Source: JAEUUM01 sp038326165 (GTDB taxonomy: Bacteria; Bacteroidota; Bacteroidia; Chitinophagales; Saprospiraceae). From it: a DNA stretch of 14,632 nt. This document shows, piece after piece, positions 6,528 through 14,212 of the stretch. Positions within the stretch are counted from its first letter, which is position 1, and each line of letters opens with the position of its first letter. The DNA is taken from positions 1 through 14,632 of the forward strand of contig JBBQJT010000066.1 in assembly GCA_038326165.1 (NCBI GenBank), given 5' to 3'. The notes under the pieces are model-generated. The model worked only from the letters and a program-made list of their open reading frames with translations. It was not told where the DNA came from and searched no databases. The translations under genes were made by a program, and so were the position numbers.

Positions 6528-6848
6528 ATGTCGTATTTTATTTATAATGTAACTGTCAGGGTTGAAGATTCCATAGTAGATGACTGGCAATCTTGGATGA
6601 AGAATGTTCATATTCCAGATATTTTGGCTACCAATTGTTTTACTGGTTCAAAACTTCTAAAGCTTTTGGACGATCAGCACAATGAAGGGGCGCACACCTT
6701 TGCTGTCCAGTATCATTACAAAGATCAGTCAGAACTTGATCGATACTTGAATCAATATGCTTCCCTTTTGAGAGAAGAACATTTGGTTAGATACGGTGAG
6801 CAAGCTCTTGCATTCCGATCAACTTTAGAGGTTTTGTGTGAGTATTGA
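6528..6848 (+). CDS. DUF4286 family protein
   Basis: A 106-residue protein matching the small Bacteroidota family DUF4286. It starts with a YNVTVRVEDSIVDDWQSWM strand-helix unit, followed by HIPDILATNCFTGSKLLKLL, AVQYHYKDQSELDRYLN, and a C-terminal EEHLVRYGEQALAFRSTLEVL. The fold is thought to be ferredoxin-like or dimeric alpha/beta-barrel-like, and no biochemical role is known to me. It has no signal peptide or membrane segment, so it is cytoplasmic. Its last eleven bases overlap the following MFS transporter gene, which implies coupled translation. Confidence 0.85.
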   Translation: MSYFIYNVTVRVEDSIVDDWQSWMKNVHIPDILATNCFTGSKLLKLLDDQHNEGAHTFAVQYHYKDQSELDRYLNQYASLLREEHLVRYGEQALAFRSTLEVLCEY

Positions 6849-8142
6849 ACAACTCGACAGTGTTGTGAAGAATCGTAAAGCACTGAATTTGTTGTACTTG
6901 GCCAATACGATATCAGGTATGGCCCAAGGTATAACCATGTTGGCAATTCCGTGGTATTTTGCACAACATGATCAGACCATTCAGTTTGGTTATCTCTATA
7001 TCATTTGTCATCTGGTCGCCTTTGTATGGTTGCCATACAGTGGTGTGCTCATCGACAAATATTCCAGACAAAAGATTTATGTTTATGTTGCATTGGCGTG
7101 CGGAGCAATCATCACCTCGGTTGCTGTTTGGGGCCTGATAGCTGGGATTCTGCCCATTTATGCCATTGGAGCCATATTTATGATGACCTTCTTCAATTAC
7201 AATATCCATTATCCCAATTTATATGCATTGTTGCAAGAAGTCACGGAACCCGATAAATACGAATCTGTTACTGCAAATATTGAAATACAAGGCCAAGGAG
7301 CTGGGATGCTAGCAGGCGCACTTGCTGCCTTTTTGTTAGAAGGAGTACAAAATGGTGTGATCAACTTTGGTGGAATTGACATCAACTTTCCGATAACCAT
7401 AAAGCCTTGGTCCATTCAATCCATTTTTCTGGTAGATGGCTTAACTTATTTTCTTTCTGCAATAATTATTGTGTGCATAAAATTCAACTTTATTGCCAAA
7501 CGAGAAGTTGAATCAGAGTTAATCCTTACCCGTTTGAAGTATGGCTTTGATTTTTTAAAAAATCACTCCCAACTATTTTTGTTTGGTGTGCTGGCTTATA
7601 TGGTTTTTGCAACTGCTATGATCGAAGCATTTTATTTGGCTGCTCCTTATGTTAAAAATGTACTGAAGGAAGGAGGAGATGTGTATGCCAATGAAGAAAT
7701 ATATTACAGTTTGGGTGCCGTATTGGCAGGATTTGTTGTTCATAAAATTTTTGCACGTACCCGCATCCCTATTGCAATGATGATCATGACCTTGGCAACT
7801 GCAATATTGTATTTTGTGGTTTTTGCAAGCAACAATGTCATGGTATTTTTAATCATGATTCTCATCATGGGATTTGCCAATGCTGGCTCTAGGATTTTGA
7901 TGGTAACTTATTTGTTTCACACGGTACCCAATCAAATTTATGGCAGGGTCGGCACTGTATTGTATCTTATCAATTTCGCCGTGCGTTTACTTTTAGCACT
8001 TGCTTTTACCAATGCGTTTTTTCAAGACGGTGATGGCGTGAAATATGCTTTTTTGGTCATGTCGGTGCTGATGATGATCACCCTTGTATTTCAATATTAC
8101 AATCAAAAACGACTAAAGGACGATTTTACGAATACAAAGTAA
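6838..8142 (+). CDS. Major facilitator superfamily transporter (MFS_3-like)
   Basis: A 434-residue inner-membrane protein with about ten to twelve hydrophobic segments. MFS motif A appears between the second and third segments as SGVLIDKYSRQKI (residues 68-80, with D73 and R77). The overall pattern resembles the macrolide-efflux/EntS-like MFS_3 branch, but the substrate is not predictable. The start is taken as GTG at 6838, eleven bases inside the end of the DUF4286 gene. The next Met (residue 28) would remove part of the first membrane helix. The overlap points to tight co-expression with DUF4286. A possible promoter for the next gene follows its stop. Confidence 0.85.
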   Translation: MSIEQLDSVVKNRKALNLLYLANTISGMAQGITMLAIPWYFAQHDQTIQFGYLYIICHLVAFVWLPYSGVLIDKYSRQKIYVYVALACGAIITSVAVWGLIAGILPIYAIGAIFMMTFFNYNIHYPNLYALLQEVTEPDKYESVTANIEIQGQGAGMLAGALAAFLLEGVQNGVINFGGIDINFPITIKPWSIQSIFLVDGLTYFLSAIIIVCIKFNFIAKREVESELILTRLKYGFDFLKNHSQLFLFGVLAYMVFATAMIEAFYLAAPYVKNVLKEGGDVYANEEIYYSLGAVLAGFVVHKIFARTRIPIAMMIMTLATAILYFVVFASNNVMVFLIMILIMGFANAGSRILMVTYLFHTVPNQIYGRVGTVLYLINFAVRLLLALAFTNAFFQDGDGVKYAFLVMSVLMMITLVFQYYNQKRLKDDFTNTK

Positions 8143-8164
8143 ATATTATGACAGAAAATGTTCG

Positions 8165-8192
8165 TTGAGAAAACTAATTTCACGTTTCTTTG
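8165..8192 (+). promoter_or_regulatory. Candidate promoter for the acyl-CoA dehydrogenase gene
   Basis: TTG at 8165-8167 is followed after 17 bases by TTTCTTTG at 8185-8192, one mismatch from TAnnTTTG, ending 30 bases before the ATG. The spacing is slightly short. Confidence 0.4.
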
Positions 8193-8222
8193 TATTCTTA
8201 ACTACACGATTAATTTATTTCT

Positions 8223-9377
8223 ATGCTGATACAACTTACCGAAGAACAACAATCCGTTCAACAAGCTGCAAGAGAGTTTGCTCAAAAGGACCTATTGCCT
8301 GGTGTAATAGATCGTGATAACAAGATGACATATCCTAAAGATGAAGTCCGCAAAATGGGTGAACTGGGATTTTTAGGTATGATGGTTTCACCGGAATATG
8401 GCGGAGGCGGAATGGACACACTCAGTTATGTATTGGCAATGGAAGAGATTTCAAAAGTAGATAACTCTTGTAGTGTTATCGTTTCTGTAAATAATTCATT
8501 GGTTTGTTGGGGCCTTGAAACTTTTGGAAATGAGTTCCAGAAGGACAAATACTTACGCAAATTAGCAACAGGTGAATGGATAGGAGCATTCTGCTTATCG
8601 GAACCGGAGGCAGGAAGTGATGCTACATCGCAAAGAACCACAGCTGTAGACATGGGTGACCATTATTTGCTCAATGGCACCAAAAACTGGATAACCAATG
8701 GTGGTACTTCAAAAGTGCATTTGGTAATTGCTCAAACCAATCCAGAACTGGGCAGCAAGGGCATCAATGCCTTAATAGTTGAAACAGATTGGGAAGGTGT
8801 GGTCATTGGAGCCAAAGAAGATAAATTGGGAATTCGTTCCTCGGATACGCACACTATCATGTACACAGATGTAAAAGTTCCAAAAGCCAACCGAATCGGC
8901 GAAGATGGATTCGGTTTTAAGTTTGCAATGAAGACCCTTGCAGGTGGACGTATTGGTATTGCATCCCAGGCTTTAGGTATTGCTGCAGGAGCCTATGAGC
9001 TGTCTGTAGCTTATTCCAAAGTGCGCTCCGCATTTGGTAAGCCAATCAGTCAACACCAAGCCATTGCATTCAAACTAGCAGATATGGCAACTAAAATTGA
9101 AGCTGCTAGACTATTGGTGTACAAATCAGCGTTGATGAAGGACGAAGGTCTTGACTACGGTATGGCAAGTTCTATGGCAAAAGTCTTTGCATCGGAAACT
9201 GCAATGGCTGTAGCTGTCGAAGCTGTTCAAGTTCATGGTGGTTACGGATTCGTCAAAGAATACCATGTAGAAAGACTGATGCGCGATGCTAAAATAACAC
9301 AGATCTACGAAGGCACGAGTGAAGTTCAACGCATTGTCATTTCACGTGAGGTATTAAATGGAAAATTGTATTGTTGA
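8223..9377 (+). CDS. Short-chain-type acyl-CoA dehydrogenase
   Basis: A 384-residue FAD enzyme that would oxidise acyl-CoA to trans-2-enoyl-CoA and pass electrons to ETF, in fatty-acid or branched-chain amino-acid breakdown. Both family signatures are present: AFCLSEPEAGSDAT (122-135) near the flavin and substrate site, and QVHGGYGFVKEYHVERLMRD near the C-terminus. The catalytic base is expected at Glu363 in QIYEGTSEVQR, the position used by short-chain and butyryl-CoA dehydrogenases. KNWITNG and RSAFGKPI are also typical. The length is normal. The exact chain length is inferred from overall similarity only, and no other beta-oxidation or ETF gene is nearby. It lies 32 bases before the membrane protease gene and may share its transcript. 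Confidence 0.93.
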   Translation: MLIQLTEEQQSVQQAAREFAQKDLLPGVIDRDNKMTYPKDEVRKMGELGFLGMMVSPEYGGGGMDTLSYVLAMEEISKVDNSCSVIVSVNNSLVCWGLETFGNEFQKDKYLRKLATGEWIGAFCLSEPEAGSDATSQRTTAVDMGDHYLLNGTKNWITNGGTSKVHLVIAQTNPELGSKGINALIVETDWEGVVIGAKEDKLGIRSSDTHTIMYTDVKVPKANRIGEDGFGFKFAMKTLAGGRIGIASQALGIAAGAYELSVAYSKVRSAFGKPISQHQAIAFKLADMATKIEAARLLVYKSALMKDEGLDYGMASSMAKVFASETAMAVAVEAVQVHGGYGFVKEYHVERLMRDAKITQIYEGTSEVQRIVISREVLNGKLYC

Positions 9378-9409
9378 TTGCCATCGGCAGTCTCATCGAA
9401 TAAAAGAGT

Positions 9410-10525
9410 ATGTTCAAATCATTTAGGATTTTTAAACTTGCAGGAATACCGGTATATCTGCACTGGAGTTTTTTTCTGCTCGTGATTTTCGTAGTAGGTC
9501 AAGCATTCATGGATGGCGAACCACTCGAGGCAATTCTTTTTCACTTTCTGATACTCATGTCTGTGTTTATATGTGTGACTATGCACGAATATGGTCATGC
9601 GCTTATGGCTCGCAGATATGGAGTAATAACCGAGGACATTATTTTGTCTCCAATTGGAGGTGTGGCAAGATTGCGAAGTTTGCCTGAAAAACCTTGGCAT
9701 GAGTTTCTGGTAGCCGTAGCAGGGCCTTTGGTCAATGTCGTTATATTGATTTTATTGGGAATTGTCATTTTTGGATCGTATCAAAGTACATTTCTGACTA
9801 TGAGTTCTGAAACCTTATCCGAGGGCTCCTTTTTGTTGAGGTATTTGGTTGTTATGTCCATGATTAATCTGACTTTGGTATTATTCAATATGATTCCTGC
9901 CTTCCCAATGGACGGTGGTAGAGTATTGAGGGCTTTGCTTGCCATGAAATTAGGCAAGTTAAAAGCTACAAAAATTGCAGCTTATGTAGGCCAAGGTATT
10001 GCAGCAATATTTGTATTGAGTGCAGTTTTCAATTATCCGCTTTTTGGAAATATCACAAGCTCAATTGGGCAGTTTACATTAGGGATTATCGGCGTTGTAA
10101 TTTTCTCAATGGCACGCAGTGAATATCAAGCTGTAGTTTGGGATGAAAAGATGAAGGGAACAACGGTCGCTTCACTAATGCAGCGACAGTTCTCGCATTT
10201 GTATAATTCTGAACAAGTTGATTTCGCTATTTCAAGATATAAATCAGGCGAAGAAACCAACTTTATTGTTTTCGATGAATACAACCAACCCATTGGTTTG
10301 CTTCAGGAGTCCATCCTCAAATTTGTTGATCAACGACATGAGTCGGGTTTGGTGGGACAATACACTACGCCATTGATGGTCAGTATTGAGAGTAACAGCA
10401 CCATCATTCATGCTTGGGAGGCTTCAAAGCAATACGACCAAGATCTGTTTCCAGTTATGGAAAATGGAGTTACAGTAGGTGTAATAAGCCGAGAGACACT
10501 GTACGAATATTTGAACAGCAAGTAG
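9410..10525 (+). CDS. Site-2 protease family (M50) intramembrane metalloprotease with CBS-like tail
   Basis: A 371-residue membrane protein. The zinc site HEYGH is at residues 59-63 in the second hydrophobic segment, and the partner motif NMIPAFPMDGGRVLRALL is at 160-177 with Asp168 as third ligand, so the protease appears active. About six hydrophobic segments fill residues 1-235. The rest (about 250-371) resembles a degenerate pair of CBS domains, with FIVFDEYNQPIGLL and LFPVMENGVTVGVISRETL as the two strand-turn units. This is the SpoIVFB-like, CBS-containing group, which cleaves membrane substrates such as anti-sigma factors or pro-sigma factors. The substrate is unknown and no anti-sigma gene is adjacent. 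The stop lies only ten bases from the convergent chaperone gene. Confidence 0.9.
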   Translation: MFKSFRIFKLAGIPVYLHWSFFLLVIFVVGQAFMDGEPLEAILFHFLILMSVFICVTMHEYGHALMARRYGVITEDIILSPIGGVARLRSLPEKPWHEFLVAVAGPLVNVVILILLGIVIFGSYQSTFLTMSSETLSEGSFLLRYLVVMSMINLTLVLFNMIPAFPMDGGRVLRALLAMKLGKLKATKIAAYVGQGIAAIFVLSAVFNYPLFGNITSSIGQFTLGIIGVVIFSMARSEYQAVVWDEKMKGTTVASLMQRQFSHLYNSEQVDFAISRYKSGEETNFIVFDEYNQPIGLLQESILKFVDQRHESGLVGQYTTPLMVSIESNSTIIHAWEASKQYDQDLFPVMENGVTVGVISRETLYEYLNSK

Positions 10526-10535
10526 CGATTAAGTA

Positions 10536-11048
10536 CTACAGTCCGAGTTTCTTCTTAACCAAAGGGCCAACATCAGCAGTAACTTGGCTAAACATCATAG
10601 CTCCGGTAGATTCGTCAAAGATCATGGAATAACCACCTTCTTTTCCTACTGCTTTGATAGCCTCATCCACTCTTTTTAAGACAGGATCCAACAATTCCTG
10701 ACGTTTCACCATCATTTTTTGTTTGATATCATTGTCATATTCTTGCAGTTTCGCTTGCATGCCCTGAAGTTCTTGCTCTTTTTGCTTCACTTGATTTTGA
10801 TTCAAGGAGCCTTCACTGTTCTGCTTCATGTAGATGTCATAAGTAGACTTCAATACAGCCACCATAGAATCGCCTTTGGCATTCAATATCTTTTGGTAAC
10901 TGTCCAAGGATACATCCGCAGAAGCAACTTCGGGCAATAGAGAAAGTAAGTTGCCTGAATTCAGGTGACCATACTTAGGAGCAGTTTGAGCATTTAAGCC
11001 AAAACAGAGGAATCCGGCAATGGCCAGAAGAATTGTTTTCTTATTCAT
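10536..11048 (-). CDS. OmpH/Skp-family periplasmic chaperone
   Basis: A 170-residue protein with an N-terminal signal peptide (about residues 1-20, ending FGLNAQ), a short beta segment containing YGHLNSGNLLSLLPEV, a long charged helical stretch (about 50-125, rich in Lys, Gln and Glu) that fits the Skp coiled-coil tentacles, and a C-terminal strand region (YSMIFDESTGAMMF). Skp trimers hold unfolded outer-membrane proteins during periplasmic transit. Bacteroidota often have several copies. It is separated by 26 bases from the upstream tatA and is probably in the same transcript. The common bamA neighbour is not in this window. Confidence 0.88.
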   Translation of the reverse strand: MNKKTILLAIAGFLCFGLNAQTAPKYGHLNSGNLLSLLPEVASADVSLDSYQKILNAKGDSMVAVLKSTYDIYMKQNSEGSLNQNQVKQKEQELQGMQAKLQEYDNDIKQKMMVKRQELLDPVLKRVDEAIKAVGKEGGYSMIFDESTGAMMFSQVTADVGPLVKKKLGL

Positions 11049-11074
11049 AAAATGTGAAATACAAGGGCTATAAA

Positions 11075-11296
11075 TTAAGGATTGGTTTGCTCGTTCTGTT
11101 TTTTATCAGATTCGCGCATACCTTCTTTGATCTCTTGTTCAATATTGTTCTTTGCATTATTGAACTCTCTGATACCTTTTCCAATTCCTTTTGCCAATTC
11201 AGGAATTTTTTTGCCACCAAAAAGTAGGAGAATCAAGAAAACTATAACAAGAACTTCCCAGGAGTTCATGTTAAAAATTAAAGGAAAACTATTCAT
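11075..11296 (-). CDS. tatA: TatA/E-family twin-arginine translocase subunit
   Basis: A 73-residue protein with one N-terminal membrane helix (about residues 12-26), the FGGKK hinge at 26-30 and the amphipathic helix IPELAKGIGKGIREFNNA, followed by a polar, charged tail. This is the classic TatA/E layout, and TatA oligomers form the pore for folded proteins. Two starts are possible, Met1 or Met10 (ATG at 11267-11269). Met10 would leave a shorter N-terminus closer to that of many TatA proteins. No tatC is in the window. The gene follows the dioxygenase after 18 bases and precedes the Skp gene. Confidence 0.9.
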   Translation of the reverse strand: MNSFPLIFNMNSWEVLVIVFLILLLFGGKKIPELAKGIGKGIREFNNAKNNIEQEIKEGMRESDKKQNEQTNP

Positions 11297-11314
11297 TATG
11301 CTTAGTTTATTGTG

Positions 11315-12268
11315 TTATTTTTTAAGGCCTATTTCTCTAAGTCGTTCATCGAGGTATTCACCTGCTGTAATGGGTTCATAATCCTGAGGATTTTCTATTG
11401 TCACACAATCCTCAAGGCAAGACAAGTCCATTGCACTAACAGGATGGAGAAAGAATGGAATAGATAGTCTCGGTAAATGCCATTCTTCCCTTGGTGGGTT
11501 AACTACTCTGTGGGTTGTGCTTCGTAATAAGTTATTGGTCAATCGCTGAAGCATGTCACCCACGTTTACTACTATTTCATCTTCGCCGGGCACAATTGCC
11601 TGCCAAACATTATCTTTATCCAATAGCTGCAAGCCTCCTGCGGATGCACCTACAAGCAAAGTAATCAAATTGATATCTTCGTGCTGTTCGGCTCTGATAG
11701 CGGATGCAGGTTCACTAGAAATAGGAGGATAGTGAATTGCACGTAAAATGGAGTTGCCGTTTTTGATTTGAGTATCAAAATAATCGTGTTCGAGATTCAA
11801 ATACGAAGCAATTGCTCTCAATAGATGTCCCCCACAAGCTTCAAACGACTTATACAATTGATTCCCAAGCACACTGAATTCCGGAGTTTCGGCCACTACT
11901 ACGTTATCAGGGTAAGCTTCAGCGGTTGGTTCTGCTGGTACCTGACCAATCTGATAGAACTCCTTCAAGTCTGCCATCTCACTTTGCTTGGCATGCTCTT
12001 TTCCAAAAGATGTATAACCACGCTGTCCAGCCAGTCCTCCAATCTCGTACTTCCGTTTGGTGGCGGTATCAAGCGCAAAGAAATTTTTTGCGGATGCATA
12101 AAATTGATCAATCAAGTCCTTGGATACGCCATGATTTTTTACGCCAACGAAGCCCACATTTCTGAAAGCATCGCCCAATAGTGCAGTGAACTCAGCTTGT
12201 TCTGAGGGCGACCCATCTATAAAAACATGGAGATCAACTAAAGGAATAGCGCGTGCTGACATAGACAT
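11315..12268 (-). CDS. Isopenicillin N synthase-like Fe(II)/2-oxoglutarate dioxygenase
   Basis: A 317-residue cytoplasmic enzyme of the IPNS/DIOX superfamily. The N-terminal DIOX_N part contains IPLVDLHVFI, FRNVGFVGVKNHGVS and GQRGYTSFGKE. The iron ligands are all visible in the C-terminal jelly roll: H196-E-D198 (in AEQHEDINLITLL) and H253 (STTHRVV), followed by R267-L-S269, the usual 2-oxoglutarate carboxylate anchor. It should therefore be an active oxygenase, but the substrate is unknown; homologues include flavone, gibberellin and ethylene-forming enzymes and many uncharacterised bacterial members. It carries a -7 box just upstream and is followed closely by tatA, so it probably leads a dioxygenase-tatA-skp transcript. 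Met3 is an alternative start. Confidence 0.88.
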   Translation of the reverse strand: MSMSARAIPLVDLHVFIDGSPSEQAEFTALLGDAFRNVGFVGVKNHGVSKDLIDQFYASAKNFFALDTATKRKYEIGGLAGQRGYTSFGKEHAKQSEMADLKEFYQIGQVPAEPTAEAYPDNVVVAETPEFSVLGNQLYKSFEACGGHLLRAIASYLNLEHDYFDTQIKNGNSILRAIHYPPISSEPASAIRAEQHEDINLITLLVGASAGGLQLLDKDNVWQAIVPGEDEIVVNVGDMLQRLTNNLLRSTTHRVVNPPREEWHLPRLSIPFFLHPVSAMDLSCLEDCVTIENPQDYEPITAGEYLDERLREIGLKK

Positions 12269-12296
12269 TAGATGTTTGAAAGATCTAAACGTTTAA

Positions 12297-12304
12297 CAAA
12301 GGTA
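12297..12304 (-). promoter_or_regulatory. -7 box upstream of the dioxygenase gene
   Basis: On the minus strand this is TACCTTTG, an exact TAnnTTTG match 28 bases before the ATG. The surrounding 14 bases (12295-12308) are identical to those in front of the DUF4286 gene. No TTG lies at the standard -33 distance. Confidence 0.5.
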
Positions 12305-12333
12305 ATAAATTTCCAACTGCTTGATTGAATCTT

Positions 12334-13377
12334 CTAAGGTTTGTACCTCGATTTTTCAAGGAGTTGTTGGGCATCTGTAATTGCAATCAATTGATTCAAT
12401 GTGATTTGCGGGTTATTTTTCATAAAACTTTTAACAATCTGATAACCCAACCAAGTGCCCACACGCCCTGGAGCTTCCGCAGGCATACCCGGTGAATTTG
12501 GACTGGGCTCAATATATTTTCGGATTTTATCATAATCACTCTCGTACAAAAGCTTTTCACTGGTAAAAAATGCCCAAATATTTTTTTCGTTTTGATTCAA
12601 CCAATTCAGTTGAATTTTCGAAAATTCAAGTTTGACGCTATCCTGCGCAAGTGGCATTATTTGGTCAAGCACATAGAGTTTCTTTCCTTCATGCAGAATA
12701 AAATTAATCAATTTCTCCTGTTGAGGTTTGTTGCCAGTAATATCATCAATAACGGCATACATACTTTTACTTACCAAATGATCCTTGTTGTAGGTCCTTA
12801 TGAGGTAATTACTAAAATTCGAATTGTCGCCGTTGTAATAGCGATAATCATATTTGGGTCCCAAAAAGAAGTCGAGACCCACACCCAAATCTCCTTTTCC
12901 GTAAACAAATATCCCAATGGTGTACTCTGACAAGAACGTTGTTACACTTGGAATGTGCCTTTCAGGAAAATAATGCTTTAAGTATTGAAAAGCTTTTTTG
13001 AATTCCTCTTTTTCGGATTTCATGCCCGCAAAAACAATTTGGGTCGTGTCATAAAGCTTCTTTATGTTAGGATAAGTCACAAATCCTCTTAAATAGTTCA
13101 TTTCACCTTCAGGAATCGTTTTTGTATTTCCAGTGCCGAGAATCTGGTTGAAATAGATGTCTGTAAATTCTGGATATTTCACCTTAAGGTTCTGCAATCC
13201 AGCCTTAAATTGAATGGTATCTATATAAAATAGCTCTTGTTCGAATCTTGTCCACTTCATTTCTATATTTATTGACGATACATCTGGCAGATTTTTCTTT
13301 TCCTCGGTTTTGCATGAGCCGACGAAAAGCAGCAAAGTGAGAACCAAAGCGGAGAAAAGAATAGGACTATATTTCAT
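12334..13377 (-). CDS. gldB: GldB-like gliding-motility-associated lipoprotein
   Basis: A 347-residue lipoprotein. The N-terminal signal ends in a good lipobox, FVGSC, with the lipidated cysteine at residue 22. The body matches GldB in length and in several patterns: WTRFEQELFYIDT near the start, LSEYTIGIFVYGKGDLGVGLDFFLG in the middle, and the C-terminal stretch with PGRVGTWLGYQIVKSFM. GldB is required for gliding in Flavobacterium johnsoniae, and homologues also occur in non-gliding Bacteroidota; its molecular role is not settled. The gldC gene often found beside it is absent here. It is divergent from the PorT-like gene and lies 65 bases upstream of the dioxygenase. Confidence 0.85.
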   Translation of the reverse strand: MKYSPILFSALVLTLLLFVGSCKTEEKKNLPDVSSINIEMKWTRFEQELFYIDTIQFKAGLQNLKVKYPEFTDIYFNQILGTGNTKTIPEGEMNYLRGFVTYPNIKKLYDTTQIVFAGMKSEKEEFKKAFQYLKHYFPERHIPSVTTFLSEYTIGIFVYGKGDLGVGLDFFLGPKYDYRYYNGDNSNFSNYLIRTYNKDHLVSKSMYAVIDDITGNKPQQEKLINFILHEGKKLYVLDQIMPLAQDSVKLEFSKIQLNWLNQNEKNIWAFFTSEKLLYESDYDKIRKYIEPSPNSPGMPAEAPGRVGTWLGYQIVKSFMKNNPQITLNQLIAITDAQQLLEKSRYKP

Positions 13378-13492
13378 GTTAAGTTGCTTATATATTTTAC
13401 ATCAATTAAATTAAATGCCTAACTTCGTATCAGAATTGCAAAGTTCTAAAGCTTATCTCAATTTTAGTATATAAATTTAAATTCAAATCGTA

Positions 13493-14191
13493 ATGAAAAA
13501 ATTATTAATTTTATCTGTATGCCTTTTTTCAATTATTCGCGTTGAAGCTCAGGATAAAAAATTCCGTGCAGGCTTCGAATTGTCACCATTTGTTAGCTGG
13601 ATGAAAACCGATCAAAAAACCATTGAATCAGCTGGAAGCAGAGTGGGTCTTAACTTGGCATCAAGTGGAGAGTACTATTTTACCGAAAATTTAGCTGTAC
13701 GCTTAGGGTTGGGCCTTTCATTTGGTCAGGGTGGTACCTTGAAGCACAATGAAATACCAGTAGGTCAATTCACAAACTTATTTCCCGATAGTGGGTTGAG
13801 TTCACCAAGCTTGGACAGCATTACAAGAGGTACGGATATTGGTTACCGACTGAACTATCTTGAAATACCATTTGCATTGAAGATGCAAACCAACGTATAC
13901 GGCCAATTCAGATATTTTGCAGAAATTCCTTCCTTTACTCTAGGCTTCAGAACAGGAGCAAAAGCAAATATTGGTGGGTCTTCTGGTGAAAATATCACCA
14001 AAGATACAGGCTTGATCAACTTGAGTTGGGGAGTAGGAGTAGGCACTATCTATAACATTAGCGGTGATACTGACATAGTTGGCGGCTTATACTACCAAAG
14101 TGGATTTACTGATGTCACAGGGGATTCAGGAACAGACAAAAGCAAAGGCACACCACATCGTATTGTACTAAGAATTGGTGTTTTATTCTAA
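13493..14191 (+). CDS. PorT-family outer-membrane beta-barrel protein
   Basis: A 232-residue exported protein with a signal peptide of about 19-20 residues ending RVEAQ. The body consists of alternating amphipathic strands with Gly and aromatic residues, the motif GYRLNYLEIPFALKM (about 121-135) typical of PorT-family barrels, and a final strand ending in the aromatic IGVLF, as expected for BAM-dependent insertion. PorT itself belongs to the type IX secretion machinery, but this family is large in Bacteroidota, so assignment as the T9SS component is uncertain. The gene is divergent from gldB across 115 bases and lies 21 bases before nadC, probably co-transcribed with it. Confidence 0.75.
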   Translation: MKKLLILSVCLFSIIRVEAQDKKFRAGFELSPFVSWMKTDQKTIESAGSRVGLNLASSGEYYFTENLAVRLGLGLSFGQGGTLKHNEIPVGQFTNLFPDSGLSSPSLDSITRGTDIGYRLNYLEIPFALKMQTNVYGQFRYFAEIPSFTLGFRTGAKANIGGSSGENITKDTGLINLSWGVGVGTIYNISGDTDIVGGLYYQSGFTDVTGDSGTDKSKGTPHRIVLRIGVLF

Positions 14192-14212
14192 ATTATTACC
14201 GTAACCCAGAAA

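Noticed and set aside
11825..12181. Open frame of 118 residues on the plus strand
   Set aside because: It is antisense to the dioxygenase, whose motifs are unambiguous; the frame is a by-product of codon use.
12287..12294. Perfect 8-bp palindrome AAACGTTT near the dioxygenase start
   Set aside because: Short palindromes of this size are expected by chance in AT-rich DNA, and nothing else supports a binding site.
12592..12930. Open frame of 112 residues on the plus strand
   Set aside because: It is antisense to gldB with low-complexity hydrophobic content and no start context.
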